In this document: piece by piece, positions 58,399 through 64,000 of the stretch
How positions within the stretch are numbered: position 1 is the first letter of the stretch
How the letters are laid out: every line of letters begins with the position of its first letter
NCBI GenBank assembly: GCA_949775045.1
Contig: OX459110.1
Location: 169,501-233,500, forward strand
Direction: 5' to 3'
Length of the DNA: 64,000 nt
Source: Metridium senile
Lineage: Eukaryota > Cnidaria > Anthozoa > Actiniaria > Metridiidae
Notes under the pieces: generated by a model
The model's database searches: none
What the model was told of the DNA's origin: nothing
What the model saw: the letters and a program-made list of their open reading frames with translations, nothing else
Made by a program: the position numbers and the translations under genes

Positions 58399-60927
58399 GT
58401 GGTAGTGGTGATGATGATGAAGGTGATAATGTTGTTGTTGGTGACGATGATCATGATGACTATAACAATAATGTTGATGATGATATTATTGTTGATGATG
58501 ACGATGATTATGATCAATGATGGTGATAATTACGATGATGATGATGACTATAATGATGGTGATTTAAGATGCTGTGATTTTACTGAAATGTACTGATATA
58601 TTCTTACTAAAAACTACACATTTGTATATTGTTAATGCACGTTGGCTGACTGTTTATTATCTTGTTTTCTAGTTACTGGATATCTGATTTGTAATTTGTC
58701 AGTGGCTGATTTAGGTGTTGGTCTGTTTTGTGTTCCATTCACATTATCTTATAACGAGCTTAAATACTGGCCGTTCGGTCTTGCAATGTGTAAAATGCTA
58801 TGGAGTTTCCAAACAATGGCAATAATGGCGTCAGTTGGCACGTTGCTGGCCATTAGCTTTGGTAAGGTCTTCTTGAATTAACTGTTTAGACTCGTAGGGG
58901 AGGGGGGAGGGATAAATGGCATCAGTTGGCATGTTGCTGGCCATTAGCTTTGGTAAGGTCTTCTTGAATTAACTGTTAAGACCCGTAGGGGAGGGGGTAG
59001 GGATAAATGGCATCAGTGGGCATGTTGCTGGCCATTAGCTTTGGTAAGGTCTTCTTGCGGAATAACTGTTTAGACCCGTAGGGGAGGGGTAGGGAGACAT
59101 GGCGTCAGTTGGCACGTTGCTGGCCATTAGCCATTTGCTCGTCGGGAATTTCTGAAAGATATCCTAAGTCGTATTAACTGAACGAGTTGACGTAAGTTTG
59201 TGGCACTCCAAACATGATGGACAGGCCAGGAAAACATTCTATCGTAGTTGGAGGTCGCGAATTTAGCTAAAATTGGCACATCCATACAGACATCAATGCA
59301 GTGGTAGTGAGTGTAATCCTCAGTCTCCCCAATTTAATAGGACACTTGTGCCTGGATTGAAGATTTAAGACTAAAAAAACTTAGAACAATATTGGGCATA
59401 AGTAATAGGCACGGTTTTAGTATTTTATAAACCATAGTAACTATTTTACGTATTTTAAGTAAAACACATTGACCCCCTTCCCCCAACATCAACGTTAGCG
59501 TGAGCCACATTATCACCAAACAAAATACCCCCTCCCCCCCTTAAGAAAAATTTAAGCAGTATCAGAGTCATTTTGTCACAGTCTTGCCAATTGTCCAAGA
59601 TTGTAGGCTTGACATTCTTGTATTGTCTGTTTCAGATCGGTTTCGGTCGATTGCATACCCGTACGAACCAAGAATAAGTTTATCCAAAGTGAAGTTCATT
59701 ATTGTAGCTGTATGGATAATATCGTTACTCGTCGGCCTGCCATTCCTCATCGTCAATAAAGTACTAGAATACGAAAATAAGGGTTACTGCTATGAGGATT
59801 GGCCTTCTGATATATACCGCCAAATGTACACTGTATTCTCATTTCTTCTGACATACGCCCTACCTCTACCTCTCATGGCTGTCTGGTATGCTATAGTTGT
59901 TTACAAGCTAGAAAAGGCCGCTGAACAGGACGGCGATAAAGAAGGTTTCACGGTTGCAAAGGCCAAAGGGAGAGTCATTCGTATGTTAATTATGGTCGTT
60001 GTGGCTTATTTCTCGTGTTTTCTGTCATACCACGTGTTAATGCTATGGTCTGAGTTCGGCGATGGTGCACAGACTGGGTGAGTTATTGTTGTAGCGAGTA
60101 AACTAGTATAGGCTGTGTCGGTGTTTGATATAAACGAAAGGTAATAGAATGAAATTTGTTACACCGTAAAAAATGTTGACTTCACTTTACTTAAATGGAA
60201 ACTAGCGAGTAGACTAGTACAGGCTGAGTCGGTGTTTGATATAAATGATAGGTAATATAAGGAAATTTGTAACACCGTAAAAAAATGTTAACTTAACTTT
60301 ACTGACGTTTCGAGTTTTATCCCTTCGTCGGTGTAAAAGATGATGATGGTGTTGATGATGATGATGATGATGATGATCACCGGGTGATGACGATGGTGAT
60401 GATGGTATAGTGATGATGATGATGATGATGATAATGATGATGATAATGATGATGATAGTGATGATGATGATGATGATGATGATGATGGTGGTGGTGTTGA
60501 TGATGATAATGATGATAGTGATGATGATAATGATGAAAAAAAAATGTTTAAGGTCTCGATGTATTCAGTGCCCAACTAATTCGGAGGAATTAGACTTAAA
60601 CTCACTACCTTAGACTACGTTAAATATTTCATGACACATCTCTGCTCACATGTTTATATCAAAATGTCAATAATGATGATCTACGTGTGGTTGTCTTGCA
60701 GGTATTTCTCTATACTAATGTCCTACTCGCAAGTCCTGGTCTACCTTAATAGCTGCATCAACCCCATTCTATACTATTTCTTCAGTGACCAGTTCCGACG
60801 TGGATTCAAAAGTGCGATATGCTGTGGTAGACGACGGGAGAAGATTCCACGTACCAGGTCAAAGCGATTTAGATCTACTGCTAATAAAACATTAATGAGC
60901 GTTGATACAGAGCCAAGCGGCTTTTAG
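53945..60927 (+). CDS. Rhodopsin-class neuropeptide-type GPCR, second paralogue
   Basis: Four coding exons: 53,945-54,128; 58,673-58,861; 59,636-60,077; 60,702-60,927. Phases are 1, 1 and 2, exactly as in the first paralogue. Total 1,041 nt, 346 residues. The N-terminus is short with NST and NET sites. TM1 has LGNVLV; TM2 LSVADLG; then WPFG and MCK; DRF replaces DRY; TM4 has VWIIS; ECL2 has YCYEDW; TM5 YALPLP; TM7 NPILY. The TM6 CWxP region reads CFLSYH, so the kink proline is absent, which may alter activation. The basic C-terminus (CCGRRREK, TRSKRFRS) begins with adjacent cysteines, possible palmitoylation sites. The end of exon 2 and its donor have been copied downstream (58,862-59,130). 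Same orientation and 11.8 kb from the first gene: an old tandem duplication. Ligand unknown. Confidence 0.9.
54178..54315 (-). repeat. Hammerhead-like dispersed repeat, full copy
   Basis: AACTAGCGATTAAACTAG through GTCGGTGTTGGATATAAACG and GTTTCGAGCTTTAGCCCTTC. Intron 1 of the second GPCR gene. Confidence 0.82.
55249..55490 (+). repeat. Hammerhead-like dispersed repeat, one and a half units in tandem
   Basis: CTCCGACGAAGGGCTAAAGC, TCGAAACGTCAGTAAAGTTA, then TTACGGTGTTACAAATTTCA to CTAGTTTACTCGCTAGTTTC; from about 55,397 the second half repeats. The possible core is 55,252-55,282: CCGACGA, a GGGC/GCTC stem with a TAAA loop, CGAAAC, GTC. Confidence 0.82.
56630..56990 (+). repeat. Degenerate ACT/ACC triplet array
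   Basis: CACTACCACC, ACTACTACTA and CACTACACTACCTCAACC words with heavy drift, almost without G. Intron 1 of the second GPCR gene. Confidence 0.8.
57312..57558. mobile_element. 247-bp foldback element (CCAGTTTCACG family)
   Basis: CTCCAGTTTCACGCTATCTG at the left, and GATAACATGAAACTGGAG at the right as its inverse, continuing into TACTATTTGACAAAA / TTTTGGTCAAATAATAC. Related to 47,073-47,291. Two short frames over it are by-products. Confidence 0.85.
57778..57914. mobile_element. Foldback element, inverted full copy (GGTTGCAACCATTCCCAGG family)
   Basis: Ends GGTTTTCAACCATTCCCAGG and TCCTGGGAACTGGTTGCAAC. The interior is the reverse of 46,826-46,956 (AGACCACCAGCATGGCTGCC). Confidence 0.88.
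58260..58560 (+). repeat. (GAT)n array
   Basis: Pure GAT at 58,336-58,396, with irregular GGT, GTT and GAC triplets around it. It ends about 110 bp before exon 2 of the second GPCR gene. Confidence 0.93.
58828..59130 (+). repeat. 91-bp tandem copies of an exon end with its splice donor
   Basis: The last 33 bases of GPCR exon 2 (GTCAGTTGGCACGTTGCTGG, CCATTAGCTTTG) and the following donor GGTAAGGTCTTCTTG are repeated downstream. Donor junctions fall at 58,861, 58,952 and 59,043, exactly 91 bp apart; a fourth partial unit at 59,101 lacks the donor. Only the first donor keeps the frame, as a TAA follows 18 bases into the intron. Confidence 0.9.
60096..60340 (-). repeat. Hammerhead-like dispersed repeat, tandem copies
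   Basis: A truncated unit (60,096-60,192, ending before the hairpin) is followed by a full unit (60,193-60,340) starting AAATGGAAACTAGCGAGTAG and ending TTTTATCCCTTCGTCGG. It begins just 18 bp after the exon 3 donor of the second GPCR gene. Confidence 0.85.
60341..60540 (+). repeat. (GAT)n array
   Basis: GATGATGAT with GGT and AAT interruptions, directly next to the dispersed repeat. Intron 3 of the second GPCR gene. Confidence 0.92.
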
Positions 60928-61815
60928 ATAATTGGAAATATGATGTTTACTTGTATTATTGTATAATTCTGTTTATAACCTATAATTTTCAATATTCCAA
61001 CTTTCTGATAACCACAAAATTCCACCTAACTTTCTAATTTCCACAAAATTGCAAAATTTAGTTCGTTTAATAGTTTGGTAACTTTGAATCAATAGCTAGG
61101 ATCACGGTCTTAACTTTAAAAATCTCACAGCATTTAATTGTTTTAATTTTTTAAATATTTGTGAAATTGTAATTTAGCAGGAAGGACAGTGCAGTGGCTT
61201 TGAAATGTTTATTTTATACAAAAATACGGTTTGACTCTTGAAGTTTCATACAGCACAAAGTTTTAGTTCATTTTAGATTTTTAGTGAAGATATGACATTT
61301 GGAATTTAAAAAAAAGTGACGTTTTATCTTGTGCATTTTTTCTCTTTGCGAGAAGTAATTTTTATGTACTGTTTGGGTTTCTGTTTTGCGACCAATTGTC
61401 GTTAAACAACTTTATAAACAAATACTTTTTACTTGCCTAATTTTGTCTTTAATTCGGCCTAGCTATAGGGTACTAATACTAATAAGAATGTATATTATTT
61501 TCAACTCGAAAAGTTGCATTTGAATATGATTGATCAAATGCGCATACTATATATATATAACTAGTTTAATGTGATTTCTTTATGTACCGTTTTAGCAGTT
61601 TTTCCTTTATATATGTTTGTAATATTAACATTATACTTTTATATGTAATAGTAAAGATAATACATGAATCACTAATTTGAAATCCTTAATGCGACAAGTA
61701 TCAACGGTTTATTATACCTTAGCTCTTTAGACCACAGCAGCAACGATCTGTTGCTATATTTCCAGTGTAAATAAACCCTTAGCTAACAGCTTGAATGTCA
61801 ACTTTTAACATAGAC
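60928..61815. other. Downstream region of the second GPCR gene
   Basis: AT-rich, no exon. The 3' untranslated region is probably here; a clear AATAAA occurs only at about 61,769. Confidence 0.5.
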
Positions 61816-62182
61816 TGCAAAACAGTCCCTACTTTTACGCCAGAACTCAGCCGGGAACGAGTTGGAGTTGGATAGAATGAAGTTATTGCCGAAAGTGACT
61901 TGGGAGAAACCGGAGAAAAACTGGAGAGTCTGCTTTTGAAATGTTTAACAAATAGCTTGTCTGGAGTAAATGGTAACTTATACAGCATAAAAAGAGAGCG
62001 TTTTGCACGTTATTGAACATGATAACTTGTACACTATATAAAAGAGAATGTTATTGACGTTTAGGACGTTAATACTTCATCGGAAAAAAATGTTCACTTA
62101 TACACCGTGTAAAAGAGAGTGTTGCTTACTGTTGCATGTTTATAGGACGTCAATCCTTCGTTAAAGTAGGGACTGTTTTGCA
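61816..62182. mobile_element. 367-bp foldback element
   Basis: TGCAAAACAGTCCCTACTTT at the left is exactly inverted at the right. The interior has GTAAAAGAGAGTG and TATAGGACGTCAAT words repeated. Non-coding. Confidence 0.65.
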
Positions 62183-62815
62183 TTGTACTTCTAATGTATT
62201 ATATCTTCAGCATGAGTAAATGTGATTTTTTTCAATTATACAGCGAAATGATATTACGGTATCATAGCAACGGATTCTAACGTCGTCCGCTGACCACAAG
62301 AACTGCATTGTCTTGATAACAAGTACTGCCAGCAGAGATGAACAATTGTCATAAATACATGTTAAACTGAACAGCGAGTGACTCTAATTTCTCTGAACTT
62401 TCAGGTTATGGCTGAATGAGAGCCGGAATCGATATCGACTCAGTATATTTATGAGTAGCTCGTGATAAAACTGGCGAGAAAAATATATATAAAGAACTTG
62501 TAAATATAATGTCATTGAACTATATATATGAGAATCAAATATAAGGTCGAATGCTGGACAATTCCTACATATGTATATGTATATATTCAGATATTGCAAT
62601 AAATAGTTTAGGGTTAGTGCGAAATGTTCTATGGTTTGGTTGTATAAGCACTATATTTTTGTTCGATTTGATTATTTTTGTTTTATTATCCAATCCAGAC
62701 GTACTCGTATATTCATGCGATTATTTATTATTAGCCTAACAGTTAATATGCAGCTAATTTATGTTGAATTTAATCTTTGAATTGAAAATTGACGTTCATA
62801 AATCTATATGCCAAA
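62183..62815. other. Non-coding stretch
   Basis: AT-rich; (ATAT)n-like words near 62,480-62,590. No exon or inverted repeat that I can support. Confidence 0.5.
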
Positions 62816-63029
62816 AGTCCCCTTCACAGTTCCCTGCGCCATCTTGAAAGGTAGCCGGGCCTTTGCATCGAAGCGAGACGAACATTGAGATTGAAATGAT
62901 AGAGACATGTTAATAATTGTCCCACAATGTGTTTAAAGGTCTCTATTATTGCAAGCTCAACGTTCGTCTCGTTTCGATTCAAAGGCCCGGCTACCTTTCA
63001 AGATGGCGCAGGGAACTGTGAAGGGGACT
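62816..63029. mobile_element. 214-bp foldback element with long near-perfect arms
   Basis: AGTCCCCTTCACAGTTCCCT, then GCGCCATCTTGAAAGGTAGC, is inverted exactly at the right end; arms exceed 70 bp with few mismatches. GC-richer than its surroundings. Confidence 0.88.
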
Positions 63030-63074
63030 ATTATTAATTAATACTTTTTATTGCTATGCAGTCGTCTATTCAGC

Positions 63075-63211
63075 AGTTCGTTCGTTCGTTCGTTCGTTCG
63101 TTCGTTCGTTCGTTCGTTCGTTCGTTCGTTCGTTCGTTCGTTCGTTCGTTCGTTCGTTCGTTCGTTCGTTCGTTCGTTCGTTCGTTCGTTCGTTCGTTCG
63201 TTCGTTCGTTT
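63075..63211 (+). repeat. (TTCG)n microsatellite, about 34 units
   Basis: Uninterrupted TTCG units. The Phe-Val-Arg-Ser frame is a by-product. Rich in CpG, so a stable long run is notable. Confidence 0.96.
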
Positions 63212-63770
63212 ATTCAATTGCTTATTGTTTTTTTTCGTTCGTAAATTTTTAATTAATTTATTTATTCGCTTGCTCGTTCACTTGTTCGCTTGTTCGCTTA
63301 TTCATTCGCCATTTTGACCGGCATTGGTATTTCTTTCGTTCACTCATTCATTCAGCCGACATTATTTTGTTCGTTTAATTATTTTCTTTTATTTATGTTT
63401 GTTTATTTATTCGTTCTTTTACTCGTTAATTTATCTATTTACTTATTACATTCATTAACTTATCTATTTAACCATTCTTCTATTAATGAATTAATTGAAC
63501 CACTGATTGCTATTATTGAATTATTCATTCGTTAAATTCATTCAGTCATCCATCAATTAATGAATTCATTCATTAATCTATCTATTCAACCATTCATTCA
63601 TCCATTCTTTCATTCGTTTACTAATTCATTCATTTATCTATTCATTTATTCATTCGTTCATTCATTGATTCCATTCATTCATCCATCTATCCATTTATCC
63701 ATCAATTCATTCATTCATTCGTTCATTTGAATCATCCATTCATCCATTTATCCATTCATTGATCTACACC
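63212..63770 (+). repeat. Degenerate ATTC/ATTT tetranucleotide tract
   Basis: ATTCATTC, ATCCATTC, CGTTCATT words with drift for over 500 bp, continuing the TTCG array. Confidence 0.85.
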
Positions 63771-64000
63771 TAATTGCAAGAACGTTGTCCTGGCTTTTGT
63801 AATTTAGTTGGGAAGGAATTAATTAAAAGCCAAAGGAAGATCACTCAAGCTGAACTCTTTCTTTTGTTAATTATTCCTGATATTCCTTAATTATTAAATT
63901 ACTAATATTCTTTTTTCATATGACAACATTCTTGCAAGTAGGTGTAATCATACCTACGCCTTTAAATACATGCAGTTTTGACCATTTTGTCAAAACTCCA
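63771..64000. other. Non-coding end of window
   Basis: 63,918-63,955 carries the GACAACATTCTTGCAAGTAG motif also seen at 46-95 and 48,850. Nothing else recognised. Confidence 0.45.

Overview
The window is eukaryotic nuclear DNA from an invertebrate animal. It is AT-rich, its genes have introns with GT-AG borders, and coding DNA is sparse among many microsatellites, minisatellites and foldback elements. Kunitz-domain exons, two neuropeptide-type rhodopsin GPCRs and a transposon with an IS3-like integrase and a HECT gene would fit a cnidarian (sea anemone or coral), but the sequence alone does not fix the species.

Layout. (1) 1.2-4.0 kb: a tandem segmental duplication of a two-domain Kunitz gene. 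The second copy is intact; the first has lost most of its second domain at a junction marked by a dispersed repeat with a hammerhead-like hairpin. (2) 4,008-14,891: one apparently complete 10,884-bp DNA transposon flanked by a 6-bp target duplication (GTAAGT). It has about 31-bp terminal inverted repeats followed by subterminal arrays of an 8/16-bp motif. It carries two convergent genes: a DDE integrase on + and an eight-exon gene on - encoding an inferred 864-residue SAM-like / UBX-like / HECT-like protein. Several small foldback elements are nested in it. (3) 15-33 kb: gene-poor DNA with simple repeats and a 3.5-kb satellite with 54-bp monomers and an exact 216-bp higher-order repeat. (4) 33.2-42.1 kb and 53.9-60.9 kb: two paralogous class A GPCR genes in the same orientation, each with four coding exons and introns at matching positions and phases (1, 1, 2). 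(5) Between and after them: more minisatellites, foldback elements and a cluster of eight perfect TGACGTCA palindromes just downstream of the first GPCR stop.

The most notable system is the large transposon. The integrase would move it. The second gene joins modules typical of p97 adaptors (UBX with a FAF1-like coiled coil) to a HECT ubiquitin ligase C-lobe with the catalytic Cys kept. Both genes start just inside the terminal arrays and read inward, so the arrays may serve as transposase binding sites and lie next to the promoters. Exon joins were worked out by eye: for the three multi-exon genes the phases match and the summed lengths are whole codons. No transcript or database check was possible.
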